A stretch of DNA of 64,000 nucleotides, from contig NC_039483.1 in assembly GCF_003590095.1 (NCBI RefSeq), forward strand, positions 7,254,001 to 7,318,000, read 5' to 3'. The DNA comes from Trichoplusia ni. Its lineage: Eukaryota; Arthropoda; Insecta; Lepidoptera; Noctuidae. Of this stretch, positions 1 to 11,510 are shown piece by piece. The notes beneath the pieces are model-generated. The model searched no databases. It was given only the letters and a program-made list of their open reading frames with translations, and was not told where the DNA came from. Position 1 is the stretch's first letter; every line of letters begins with the position of its first letter. Made by a program: the position numbers and the translations under genes.

Positions 1-3000
1 TGCTGAAGTGGGTACTTATTGACACTCCAAGATCTGGATTATATTAAAGTCAAAGTGAGAAGAGGTTTAAATTACACCCTCGCTTCTCTTAAATTTGATA
101 ACACAAGAAGCGTGCGAGAGCTCGCAATATGGAGACTTAATTATGAAACTGAAGTGGCGAGGATAAAAAACACCACTTGAAAGCAAGTAATATACGAGTT
201 ATACGACAGGAACTCGCCATGTCCGACTGAGACGGAAAACAGATGAATGAATAAATAAAAAGGAATATACAACTTGTTATGATGAACGCTGGCAGTTTGA
301 CAGGAATAAAAAGAGAAATGTTTGGGAATATAAATTTACCAGGACGTCCAGGATTTGGTATTCTTAGAATTTAAGGGCAATATGAGGAATTATTGTACTG
401 TCTAAGGACTCTTAGGTTTTAATAAAATTTTAAGACGTGAAGTTAATATCACAACTATTTTGTCTAAGCATTGTAATGTAAGTCGGCCGGCCGATATCCG
501 ATTGTCGTGTTCCAGCCATTGGCTACAGTCGGACATTTTATCGCCTTTGTAGCAATTTCCTATGAAATTTTCACAATCGCTGTCCATTTACATTTCTAAT
601 CAAGCTGTCTGGGAAGTTTTAAGTCTTAGAACTTTGTAATTGTTGCTATTGCAGTAACATAACCGGATGTTTAAACAGATTTTATTAAGATTTGTGATAT
701 TTGTTTTAGAAATCTTATAAATCGTGGATACGTCAATATGTTTTTTGTTTTTCCGAGCATTATAAATTAGGTAGAAACCAGTTGAGCTAACAACACCATC
801 CATCGACTTATTATTAAAAAAGACATTTATAACGAGTTCCGAAAAAAAAACGTTATAAAGTGAAGGCAATTAAGGCGCAGGTTTCATTCGAGAGTTTTGC
901 TTGAAAGTTTATTATGAGCTAACATGAAGCACCCAATTAGGCGCCAGAGAATTAAAATTCGGCCAATCGTAAGTGGTTCTTCTTAATTAGATTAACGTTT
1001 TAGCAATTCATACCGTATACTGGAGCACGAAGGTTAACGTATTTTTGGAACCTTTATCCTTGACAAATGAATCAAATTTCGGGCCTTTCCGTAGGCAATG
1101 AACTAAAGAGGACGAAGTTTGGTCATCGTGTTTACATTTCGTCTAATTCGAATAATAAGTAAAAACTCGTATAAGTCTAGAATGTTTTATAATTTATTCG
1201 TTGATTCGTTGATATTTATATTTATTATCTTACATGTGTACCGCATCCGACGGCTGAAAACAGTACATTTCTAGAATACGAGGTCAACGTCTGATACCAG
1301 GATTTCAAACTAATCTTGCTCAACGCTAATACTAAGTTACATAAAAGAAAGCAAACTTATCGTAACAAATTACATAACCTATACTGTTCTCGAATAGTAA
1401 ATCAGATTAAACATCTGTCTTGGCCACCAGCATCGATCATTTAATAAAGGCAATGAGAGGCCGGTTCTATGACATTACAACCATGGTTGTTTCTGTGGTA
1501 GAGAGAGACAAAGTTACACGGACAAATAGTGCTATCTCTTTCTTCAACGACACAGCTGTGAAGTCAAGTTGAAAGCCATTGCTAAAAGGCTACTAATTTG
1601 ATTACGTACGACATACATAGCGGGTTTTGTATGCGGGCGTCTACATTGTCTAAAATCGTGGGACACGGATTGACGTTTGCAATGCCCGCGGCAACTTTAT
1701 TAAACGATTGATTACACAAGAGAAACTAATGTAAGTTAAGTAATGTTGTATGCAAGTGTCAAATATCAGACTACCCTCATCTATGAATCATTCATTGCTA
1801 AACATTTTTGAGCGTGAGTGTCAAAATAAGCTTTCACTTTATGATATCTAGAAATTAATACCTTAAAGTCTTCGGCGATTGCTGCTTATCACAAATTCAC
1901 GGTAAGGGTTATCTTTCAGGTATTATACGATAGTGAAAACGTAACTTATGTTTCTAGAGACGCAAAAACCTACATAATATATTGTTATCGTTATCGCCAT
2001 TAATAAAATACTCGATCAATTGTCGATTGTTCATGACGATAACATGAAAATTCGATAAAAGTAATGTGTTGGCTCTATTTTGAATTAAAATTACATACCT
2101 TTAGTTATTCGTAGAAATATCGCTGTTTATCTGTGTTTCTAGTTTTCCTTTACTTTTGAATAAAAAGATAAGTTGAATAGCGTCCTCAGTAAATGAGTTA
2201 AAATAATTACTTGGATATATACTATTGCATAATTTTAAAAATATAAAATTAAATAGTAATTATAACACGTTTGAAATATGCATTTGACCACCAGTTACAA
2301 TAAAAATAAAAGACGAAAATACTTGGAAAGTAATTCCGGAGGTATGAAGTTTTTTTTCATTTAGCGCCTTGACCTATTTGGTGTCTGTGTACTACACAAA
2401 TGACTATCCATTGTTTTGCCGTACCCATTGACAATGACAGGAAAACGTGCCAAAAAATAGAAAGTCGGCCTAAATGTGAGAGACAGGTAAAACAAGTTGA
2501 TAAAACACATTGAAGAGGAATAAATATTAGATAAGTGGAGACTTAAGTTTGCAGTAGTGTATTTGTATAAACGATAAGTGATACTGGTGATAATTTGAAT
2601 CATGATTTTCAATGTCATTGATAATCTTATGTTTAGACTACAGATTAGAGTTCAAAATACAAATTGAAGAAAACTATTGTACTTGTTGAGAACAACAGCG
2701 TTTTTGCTAGCACAGAACGGTAGACTGCGCATCAGACCACAGGTAGGTAAGCTACCTAGTAAAAAATAATTATGCTAATGGAACTTCATTCTTTGACAAT
2801 CGATTCCAATGTCAAAATGTTTCCTCTAGCCGGTCTATTATAGTCGGTTATCCACACACCTTTAGCCTTTGTGCTCAAGGCCGATCAACTGTATAGACGG
2901 ACTGGCGAAAAACATCGTTCATCAATCCTATCAAAAACGTACCTCGAATGACATCAAACTACGTACGCGATTGATCAGGCGGTTAATGTAAACTTAACGA

Positions 3001-5189
3001 ACTTCGTGACATGCAGTTTTAGAAAGAAATTTCTCAAAGCTCCTTTAAAGTAAAGCTGAGTAATGGGTTTTAAAGTTTGAGAATGTTCCGAGACTTTTCA
3101 GAGCTGCTTAGTAAGAATCTCTGAGCGTAAAACCTGATCGATGTCAGTAGTCGGTATCCACTGGTTTTATTTTAGTTCGTAAACTATCCTTCGCAAACAT
3201 TCCCGGAAATTGAATGAGGAATACTTTAAAGAATTTCTACGTCGAAACTTCTCGAAAATATTCGTCTGAATTTTCAAGTCTGAGAAAATAACAGGTTCTA
3301 GGAAGTATTCATCTTTACAACTTTTTTATTATTTTTGTGCATGGCACAGAGTATATCGAAATCGGAAGTAGTGTTAAAATAGTGTAAAATAATTGTGGAT
3401 GCGTCCAACTGTGTAACGAGAAATACGACGACCTTCAAGCTGTGTGCAGAATTATTACGAAACATGAGTTTTGTAGTGACAAAAATAATTTCACAATTCT
3501 AATTCAGGGTTAGGTTAGTTAAAATTAAATTTAGATGTAATTTCGTATGCATTTAAATGTATTGCAAATCACTATGCAGTACACATACCATATTTCTGAG
3601 AGAAAAAACTTGGCTGTTATGAACTACATTAAAAAATGTATTTGGGTAGTATTTAAGTATTCCCTTGGTAATAAAGCTAAACTAAAACGATCATATAACA
3701 CCAAAGAGCACCTGTTACTGCAAAACATACATTCCACACAACATTAGCAATGGTTAATGATCTCATAAAGCCCTATAAGTATAGAATGAGTCAGAAAGGG
3801 CAGGTTTACATTGCAATGCAATATATCACGGTATCAATTAACTGTGTAATATTAAGTTACTTAGTATATGAGATTCCAGAGCTAGGTTATCTGAGCAAAA
3901 TCATGATTTAAACTGTTCGTTCAGGCAAGCTAGATCAAAATACCAGCCAGTATTTATACCATTCTGATGTAATTTTGCAGTTTGCTCTATGTAGGCTTTG
4001 AATAAATATATCTAATAAGCCTGAATCCAGGCTTTAACTAGTTGAATAGATAGACCTGCTTCAAACCAGAACCTCTTTTTCAAATATAGATAGAATATTT
4101 TTTGAACCTCATTATTAAATTTTCAGTTTTTCCCCATGGCAAAACAGAATAGGTATTTAATTATTTTTTCAGGGTTTCAACATACACTGGCAACAACAAA
4201 TATCTAGACTGCATCTTCACTTATTTACAATGAAATCGTAAAATAAGTCCCTCATTGATTGCAAAAAAGTTGTGTTCTTTACAGTAACAACAAGCTTGTG
4301 TAATTTGTTATTCATAACACATGTATATGGTGTTCAAACTGTAACTTCCTTTGCATTAAGAATTAAAAAAAAAACAAATTCAAATAAGCTACTCTTGGAA
4401 TACAGTTAGAATGAGTGTATTGACTGAATATATTGAATAATAAGATATAAAGTAACTGCGAGTAAAGACACTAAAATAATGTTTAAATAAATAATGATTC
4501 ACAATAATAAGCTGAATAGACTTATTTAATAAACTGTGTATTGTGTTGATATTAAAGTAAATATGGAACATCTGAGTAAATTGTGTAATATTGCCAAATA
4601 TGACAATGCTTTTTAGTGTAAAATTTTATCTTATTACTCTAGGGGTAAATTTTACATTGAAACAATAAAATTATTACAAATTTTAGAACTTGACCTCATA
4701 TCTGAATCTGTAATCATGTTTATAAAAAAGAATTTTATGTATAAACAAGTTTTCATTTCCTTGTGTCACTTAAAGATAAAATGAACTATCACAATCCATA
4801 TTTGTGATGGTTCATTAGGACAATAATGATTGTCAAGGAACAGCATCTGGGTATGTATTCATGGTCCTAGCAATGATGGCATATGTTTCAGATGTTGCTA
4901 AGACCGAGAACAATAACCTACAGGTTACACGGCGTGTTATTTTTTATCAACTCATTACTCATACTTTTTACCAAGTTGTCGAAGAACACAATAGCACAAT
5001 GGTAATAGTAAATAAAACGCGTATTATGGTTGTATAACCAGCGCTAATATTGTACGTGCTGGATACGGTACAAAACCAACTTGGTCTAAAGATGATTCAA
5101 TTTAAAATATGACGTCAGACAGTTTACCAATAATTGTTACATTACGAAAGCGTGCATTCAAAATTCAATAAATTTCGTAGAAAACTCAC
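1..5189 (-). other. Rac1 intron 1 (partial, runs off the left edge)
   Basis: This AT-rich stretch lies downstream of the Rac1 first-exon donor on the minus strand. I searched it for the next Rac exon (the AVGKT part of the P-loop and the switch I region) and found no match on either strand. No open frame in it is long or shows coding character. It is therefore read as at least 5.2 kb of intron 1, with the remaining exons to the left of the window. I see no recognisable repeat family or RNA gene in it. Confidence 0.6.
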
Positions 5190-5224
5190 CCGTCACCGAC
5201 CACTACACATTTAATCGCCTGCAT
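5190..5224 (-). CDS. Rac1: Rac1 small GTPase, first coding exon
   Basis: Rac1 is a Rho-family GTPase controlling actin and cell shape at the plasma membrane. Reading the minus strand from the ATG at 5224 gives MQAIKCVVVGD plus two bases (GG), followed at 5189 by a consensus donor GTGAGT. This is the Rac1 N-terminus; Ala at position 3 separates it from Cdc42, which usually has Thr there. The intron is in phase 2 inside the first Gly codon of the GxxxxGK(S/T) P-loop, the same place where I recall mammalian RAC1 being split. Only 11 full codons are present here. The rest of the P-loop, both switches and the prenylated tail must lie left of the window. The identification rests on a short but highly conserved peptide joined to a good splice site. 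Confidence 0.82.
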
Positions 5225-6256
5225 TTCTGCGTTCTACTCGACCGTTGTCACTAATAAAGCACAATTATCAAGGGTGGCTTCAAATATCTCTGATTTGCTA
5301 AAACTGCACTGGTTACCACGTCTAGATGCAATCAATACACATCGGCATCACAATCAACACTTGTACGAATGAACTGCACAGTTTTTAGATAAAAATATTA
5401 ATTTCATATCTCTTCGCTTGCGATAAGAGTAAATTGTTCACGAATCCTCCGTTTCGTTCACTTTGGAAACGTTTCGCTCGCCGAGTACGTTACGTACATA
5501 CGTTCGGCTGTTCAGTGTTCGCATTTAAAACAGTGTTGTCAACTTCAATTTTTCGTTTGCCATAGGCTACAAAGTATTATTTTAGACAGACACATCATGC
5601 CAAGTCAACGCCATCTCACGGTATCGAATTCATTTGATATATTAGTAGACAAATCAATTTAAGTAAATGAAACGTATTACGTTACTAAAATTTCATACTG
5701 TCCTAGTGATTAATTTAAGAACAAAAACGCAATTGTCCTAAAATTCCACTTATCGACACACAATTTTTTATTTTGGTCACATTTCTAAGTCACCCATAGA
5801 CAAAATTACTTTTTCATTTTTAGTTTCAGAGTAGAGACAATTGAGTCCAATTCTTTGTTCAAATCATTTAATTCGTGATTAATTTATGTACCCCGCTTGG
5901 AAAAAAGTTTCTAATTCAAAAAACCTGTATGACTACCACACAACTATATTTTAATAAAATTTATTTGCCGACTGATTTAACTAACTCATATAGAACTGTA
6001 AAGAACTATATCACATGTTTGAATGAATATACTCATTATACTCTTCTAAACAAACTTTGTTTTATTTTAATTTAAACTTGGCATTTGAAATGTGTTTTAA
6101 TGAAAACCGTCTTTGCAATATGTTCGGTTTTCAGTCTCGTCTCTATGATAGCACGTTTTTGCGCGCTTGATTTTCTATAATCTATGCTATTATGGCGACT
6201 TCGATAGATCGCGTTGCGCGGTATTGCGTGATACGATTGTTGTCTTTCGTTATAAT
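5225..6256. promoter_or_regulatory. Head-to-head promoter interval between Rac1 and mof
   Basis: About 1 kb separates the start codons of the divergent genes Rac1 (minus) and mof (plus). The part nearest Rac1 (5395-5530) is richer in CpG and in short CG-containing words than its surroundings, as expected of a housekeeping promoter. The part nearest mof is AT-rich, with a CG-richer stretch from about 6150. I see no convincing TATA box on either side. The transcription starts cannot be placed from sequence alone. Confidence 0.45.
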
Positions 6257-7585
6257 ATGGCAAAAGGTGATAAAGAATTAGAAAAGCCAATAGTGAATAA
6301 TGAACTACCTAACCCGGAGTGCCGGAGTACGGACCATGAAGACTCGGAATCAATACCGGAGCAGCCTCTCGATATCGGAGAGCATTATTTGGTGCGGCGT
6401 TCGGATGAGTCATGGCACCCGGCTGAGATTATACAGACGCGGTACAATGCGTCGGAGGGCTGCTACGAGTATTATGTGCACTATGTCGGCTACGATAGAA
6501 GACTCGATGAGTGGGTGTCCCGCCACAGGGTTATGTCAGATAGATTCGACATGTGCGAACAGTCGAACAACAACATAAACTGTGATCACCTGCTCACCGA
6601 CAAGTCCGGCCGGAAAATAACAAGGAACCAGAAACGTAAACACGATGAAATCAATCATGTACAGAAGTCTTACGCGGAGATGGACCCGACGACAGCAGCC
6701 CTCGAAAAAGAACATGAAGCTATCACAAAAGTTAAATACATCGACAGAATTCAGTTTGGGAAATACGAGATAGACACTTGGTACTTCAGCCCCTACCCCG
6801 ACGAATACGGCAAACAATCAAAGCTTTGGATATGCGAGTACTGTCTCAAATACATGAGAATGGAAAAAACTTACAGATATCATCTAAGTGAGTGTACAGC
6901 GCGCCAACCGCAGGGCAGTGAGATATACAGGAAAGGAACAATAGCTATATTCGAAGCAGATGGAAAGGAACATAAAATTTACTGTCAAAACTTGTGTCTA
7001 CTGGCAAAGTTGTTTCTAGACCACAAAACTTTATACTTTGATATTGAACAGTTTTTGTTTTACATATTGTGTGAAGTTGATAAACAGGGAGCACATTTAG
7101 TTGGCTATTTTTCTAAAGAAAAGGATTCCCCTGAAGGCAATAATGTTGCATGTATATTGACTCTACCTCCGTATCAGAGACAAGGCTATGGTAAGCTGCT
7201 AATTGCATTCAGTTATGAGTTATCACGTTTAGAACATGTTGTGGGCAGTCCAGAAAAACCCTTATCAGACTTAGGAAAGTTAAGTTATAGATCTTACTGG
7301 TCCTACATCTTATTAGAAGTTTTGAGTGTTAGCCGAGGCACTCTAAGTATCAAAGATCTGAGTTCTATGACAGGTATATCACAAACAGACATTATATCCA
7401 CACTGCAGTCTATGAACATGGTGAAATATTGGAAAGGTCAGCATGTCATATGTGTTACACCTAAGATTGTGGCAGAACAGTTGTCTAGCTCACACTTCAA
7501 AAAGCCACGCTTGGCGGTAGATCCAGCTGCGTTAAGATGGACACCACCAAACAAACAAGGCCACTCTGCAAAAGCTAAAAAGTAG
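6257..7585 (+). CDS. mof: MYST histone acetyltransferase MOF/KAT8, single exon
   Basis: The gene codes for 442 aa, a nuclear enzyme that transfers acetyl from acetyl-CoA to histone H4 Lys16 in the MSL and NSL complexes. A chromobarrel domain lies at about residues 38-98. A C2HC zinc finger follows (C193, C196, H209, C213). The MYST fold includes the autoacetylated lysine K257 in LDHKTLYF, the catalytic cysteine C299 in NNVACILTLPP, the acetyl-CoA loop QRQGYGK at 307-313 and the catalytic glutamate E333 in SPEKPLSDLG. Spacings between K257, C299 and E333 match those I know for human KAT8. The frame is open upstream to 6167, but the first ATG is at 6257. There is no intron. The N-terminal tail is short compared with fly MOF. 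Tip60/KAT5 also has a chromobarrel, but the sequence around the zinc finger and active site is of the KAT8 kind. Confidence 0.95.
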   Translation: MAKGDKELEKPIVNNELPNPECRSTDHEDSESIPEQPLDIGEHYLVRRSDESWHPAEIIQTRYNASEGCYEYYVHYVGYDRRLDEWVSRHRVMSDRFDMCEQSNNNINCDHLLTDKSGRKITRNQKRKHDEINHVQKSYAEMDPTTAALEKEHEAITKVKYIDRIQFGKYEIDTWYFSPYPDEYGKQSKLWICEYCLKYMRMEKTYRYHLSECTARQPQGSEIYRKGTIAIFEADGKEHKIYCQNLCLLAKLFLDHKTLYFDIEQFLFYILCEVDKQGAHLVGYFSKEKDSPEGNNVACILTLPPYQRQGYGKLLIAFSYELSRLEHVVGSPEKPLSDLGKLSYRSYWSYILLEVLSVSRGTLSIKDLSSMTGISQTDIISTLQSMNMVKYWKGQHVICVTPKIVAEQLSSSHFKKPRLAVDPAALRWTPPNKQGHSAKAKK

Positions 7586-8160
7586 TACAGGCTAACAGGC
7601 ACAGCTTAGAGAATAACTTATTAGTCACAACCAAGGCATTCTCTAAGCGCTGGCCTGTTCTAAATACAAAAAGTAAAAATTAGTTTACTGTGTAATGTTT
7701 GATGCCAGCGTAACTTTAATATCAGCTTGAGTAAGCAGGCCGGGGTGGTTCAAAGTGCCTTTCGAGCATATATAGGGTGTGGAACCTGTCCAAAAATGTT
7801 ATAGAAATTATTTCAATTATTCACAACCTGTATATTACTCTGATATACTCTAAAGTGTAGCTTCTTGATAAATAATATTACAAATGTGAAACGGTAGCTT
7901 GAAGTTATGAAAATTATTACTCAATTTTGATGTTAAAGTTTCGTCTTGGGCCTAATGCAGTGTACAGATCATTGCTAGAGTATTATAGGTAAGTTACAAA
8001 TCATTTTTGCTTTAAGTAAAGTCAAATGTTCTGTGGCATTTGTTGTTAAAGAAGAGATAGATTTAAAATTTGCTCTAATAAAACCAGTGAAGGAAAACAA
8101 AGCATTTGGAATACACAGTAGAATAGGCATTGAATAAAAATAAAGAAAAAAAAACATTTT
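7586..8160 (+). other. mof 3' UTR with candidate poly(A) signals
   Basis: AATAAA occurs at 8077-8082 and again at 8133-8138, about 490 and 550 bases after the mof stop. The second is followed by a run of A residues near 8143-8155. Either could direct cleavage. The A-rich run could also be the fossil poly(A) of a retrocopy, given that the gene has no intron. Confidence 0.35.
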
Positions 8161-10599
8161 TAAACAAAACTATGTGTGAAAATGAGAAAAAAAATTGATT
8201 GCAAGAATTGAAAATGTTTTTGAAATCATTTTAGTTTGACTCTTAAATGATAATGTAGGTACTTGACACTTAAATGGGTCTTGTATATGACCAAACAGCA
8301 TAAATGTGTTTAATTAAATAGTTAGCTCTTATTTTGTCACTGACCTTTTCGTTAATCTATCCACTTTATTGCATATATTACCATAATAGTATAAAAATGC
8401 TGCAGGAAAGGTCCTATTCTTGCCACTTGTATTTTTTCATCTTCGGCAATGGTGTTTTTGATGGCAACTCTAAGCAAGATCTATGTAAGTCACAAAATTC
8501 AATACTAATATTTAGAGTTGCCGAGAATAACTAAAACGTAAATGGTTTAAAGAGTAGGATTCAAATGTTTTATCAACAAAGTGACTCACAATAACCCGTG
8601 TTATGCTCTATATTTTATCATTAACAACATTGTAATGGGCTGGTATTGTTGAAATGCTTATTTATAATTTAGCATGATTTTATCTAATTTACACGAATTG
8701 AGATATGTAAAATCCATTCTATTCATTATTACCACCCAAAACTTTTACTACAAAACGAGATCTGTATTCTACAATATATTTAGTTCCTTTTTTATACTGG
8801 TAACAGTGATACTAATGATTAAGTTAATTAAGTTTTTGCAGTGATGAGTGAAACTGTCTGACAGTACGAGTGTTTGTTTTAGCTATAAGATTATAATTTC
8901 GACTTTTTAATTGTACTTTTGTATCACTGTGTTACAAAAACTTAGAATATTTGTAAGTCTTAGCGTACCTAGTGTATTGATAGGGCACTAGCAATATTGT
9001 GCACTATTTTCTAGTACAAATTGCCTCGGAACATCTCTAAATCAAAATTATGGGATAATTAAGTAACATTAAGGTATTCAATACTTTTAAAGAAGTATTG
9101 ATAGTGTTATAAAATCATTGTTGTTGACCATTTTAGACCTAATCTGGACTAAATTGCAAACTATTGAATGTAAATAGGATTCGTCGGCCCCTTAAATTTT
9201 CTAATTGTACCATGATATAGGTACAGATGAGCATTCGTAAAAGGATTGTTTGATCTTCGATGTACCCCCATTGTTAGTATAATCACTCAACGTGGATGCC
9301 GCGTATAGCATGTTCGCTGCGAATTCACATAGAAGTCGCTAGACTAGTAAAAAATATTCCATTGCCGTCGCAAATGCTGACGCAGATCTAAAAACACTCA
9401 TCGCCAGTGTTTCGTATTTCTTACTCTAGAATATTATCTTATTGAAAAACTACCGGTTCTGCTCACGCGAACACGACTTCCGCTATCAACGTTAAGTGTC
9501 CTCTACCATAGTTTTGTTCGTAGATTTTTAGATCTCATTTCATTTTTGTATTTTTGCTTCTTATTTCTTGTCGAGGTACCTACTGTTTAAGTAATAAATT
9601 AATCATTCTGGACCTGACATTAAAGAGAATTTGTATGTCAATAATCGCTTAATTATGTAATTTTTTAATTATAGTTTAACCCAAATTGAATACGGAAATG
9701 TAGATTTTTAAGAGTTAATTTAATAATATCTTTAGATTATTATTGTACGATATATAATTTATCCCAGTGGAACGAATGGTTCGTAACACGATGGTAATTC
9801 CGCCCTCATTATGAAAAGTTGAATGACTTGCGCGGTGAGGTGGGCGTTTTTCAACATTACGACATAATCATCTTCATCTTTAATGAGGCAACCACTAAAA
9901 ATATTGTGAAATATTGTTTATATAATTGTAATCGTACTGAACAATGTCCATGTTCAGTATTCTTATTATTGTTCAAGTCTTATTGCAAAAGCGCCATACG
10001 ATAATAATAATAATGTCCATGATATTATTTTAGGTTAAGAATTAAAATTAATGTTATTTTGCAATGTAAGCATCTTTAGTTATAACGATTTGCCACTTTT
10101 TGTTGTGTCAAGTTGCTTTAAAAATAAAAGATCTACCCATTGCCGTTTTTTATTAGATTCTGTGAATCATCAGTATTTTTCACTGTTTATTTGTGATAAT
10201 TATAATAGTAAGTAAAAGTGTCAAATAAAATGAATGCAGAACGCATTTTGTTGTATTATTTTGTAATGAGACCCATTTAACTTAATTAATCACTGCCGTC
10301 TTAATATTCAAAACAATGAAAGATGAAAAACTGCTTGGAATTGAATTCACATTATGGAGGCAGTAGGCAGTAATCTACCTGAACTAAAAATACATATATA
10401 CATATACCTACGGTGCAATTTCTAGTCAGAATGGAATTTAAGTACTACAGAGCTATATCTCGTGGAGATAGCGAGAATTTGGTTCAGACAGTTTTTGTTG
10501 AGTCAACGAACTCCAGCTTATCAGTCAAAGCTCGATCTCATTAAAGAAATATTGTTATAGCAGTGTATTTTTATCTTACTTCTTAATAATATACGCGAA
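8161..10599. other. Intergenic, no feature recognised
   Basis: AT-rich DNA between mof and the repeat cluster at 10.6 kb. Short open frames on both strands have no coding character. A mildly CG-richer patch lies at about 9280-9500, but it resolves into nothing I recognise. Confidence 0.5.
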
Positions 10600-10770
10600 A
10601 CTTTATACGTATAGATGTTTGTTCTTCTTTCACGCAAAAATTACTGTACAGATTTCGACGAAAATTGGTACACAGATCGGTCATAAACACGGGAGATTTT
10701 TATCCCGACCAAATCCTATTTACAGAACCAACAAATAAAAAAAATCCTTACTGCAGGATTGGTTAAAAAA
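10600..10770 (+). repeat. Interspersed repeat fragment, 'cacgcaaaaa...ggtacacag' type
   Basis: The text from TTCTTTCACGCAAAAATTAC to the TTTTTATCCCGACC stretch resembles the segment at 42635-42790 and, more loosely, 18571-18768. Shared phrases are 'tttcacg', 'gaaa(t)ttggtaca' and 'tttttatcc'. This is a very common lepidopteran interspersed element; I cannot name the family with certainty. Confidence 0.55.
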
Positions 10771-10890
10771 AAAGCTTCGATATATAAATGAAAATATAAA
10801 TCACAAATACGGCACAAATACTCTTAGTTACATAATATCACATAGGTGTGCATGGGCTACTACCTATAGCACACATGATACTAAGTAGGT

Positions 10891-11264
10891 TACGAATGTC
10901 CTATTTCATACTAATATCCTGCAGGACACGAATGTCAAGTGTACTACGAATGTCAAGTGTGCTACGAATGTCGTGCACACGGCCCACGTGTCGATTTTGG
11001 AAATCGCTCCAAATGTCAGTGTTCTAGAATCGAGTTCAGTTTTTGCGCATTGTGATATCAATTTTGCTACGAACATCCAAACGCCTTTCCTACGAATGTC
11101 TAGTTGAAGTAGCTGCGAATATGAATTTGGCCATGCAAATTCACTAATCGACAAATCGAATTTGCTACTACGAATATCAAGTTAACTATGCTACGTAGTA
11201 GCGTGCTACGAATGTCAGGTTTTTAACGCAAGTACTTCAAGTGCGTTACATTTGCTACGAATGC
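10891..11264 (+). repeat. Degenerate CTACGAATGTC(AAG) array
   Basis: The unit CTACGAATGTCAAG, or close variants, recurs about ten times at irregular spacing. Copies start near 10891, 10927, 10943, 10962, 11068, 11091, 11114, 11168, 11206 and 11255. Typical variants are cgaatgtcaag, cgaatatcaag, cgaacatcc and cgaatgtcagg. CTACGTAGTAG at 11191-11201 is a related palindromic piece. There is no fixed repeat-spacer length, so it is not CRISPR-like. It abuts a SINE remnant and may be the internal or tail part of a transposon. Confidence 0.75.
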
Positions 11265-11339
11265 AAAACATAGTTTTGATACTAATCTACTAGTGTGACA
11301 TCGCACGTCACGAAATGTCATGTGACATGGTTTGACTGC

Positions 11340-11510
11340 ACGCCAAACCCACAGTGCGTGACGTGTCATAATTTCTATGCCCGCTTAGGACAGACATTTA
11401 AGTTATCCACGAACGCTTTTTCTGAGTCTAGCTGTCTTTCTGCATATGATTTGGCTGTTTGTGAAACCTCCGCGGCGCGGCACAAGGATTAAATTCAGTT
11501 ATGCGAGAGT
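11340..11510 (+). repeat. tRNA-derived SINE remnant
   Basis: This aligns by eye to the body and tail of the better copies at 37612-37806 and 31612-31808. Shared parts are cgccaaaccca, the phrase ending in tgtttgtgaaacctc, and the tail caaggattaaattc followed by gcgagag. The promoter half is degraded and no clean A box remains. Confidence 0.65.

Noticed and set aside
5190..5224. Cdc42 instead of Rac1
   Set aside because: Residue 3 is Ala (MQAIKC), as in Rac; Cdc42 has Thr at this position.
6536..6817. Antisense frame of 93 codons within mof
   Set aside because: Overlaps the conserved chromobarrel-to-zinc-finger coding region on the other strand and has no features of its own.
10891..11264. 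CRISPR-like array
   Set aside because: Repeats are short, degenerate and unevenly spaced, and the genome is eukaryotic.
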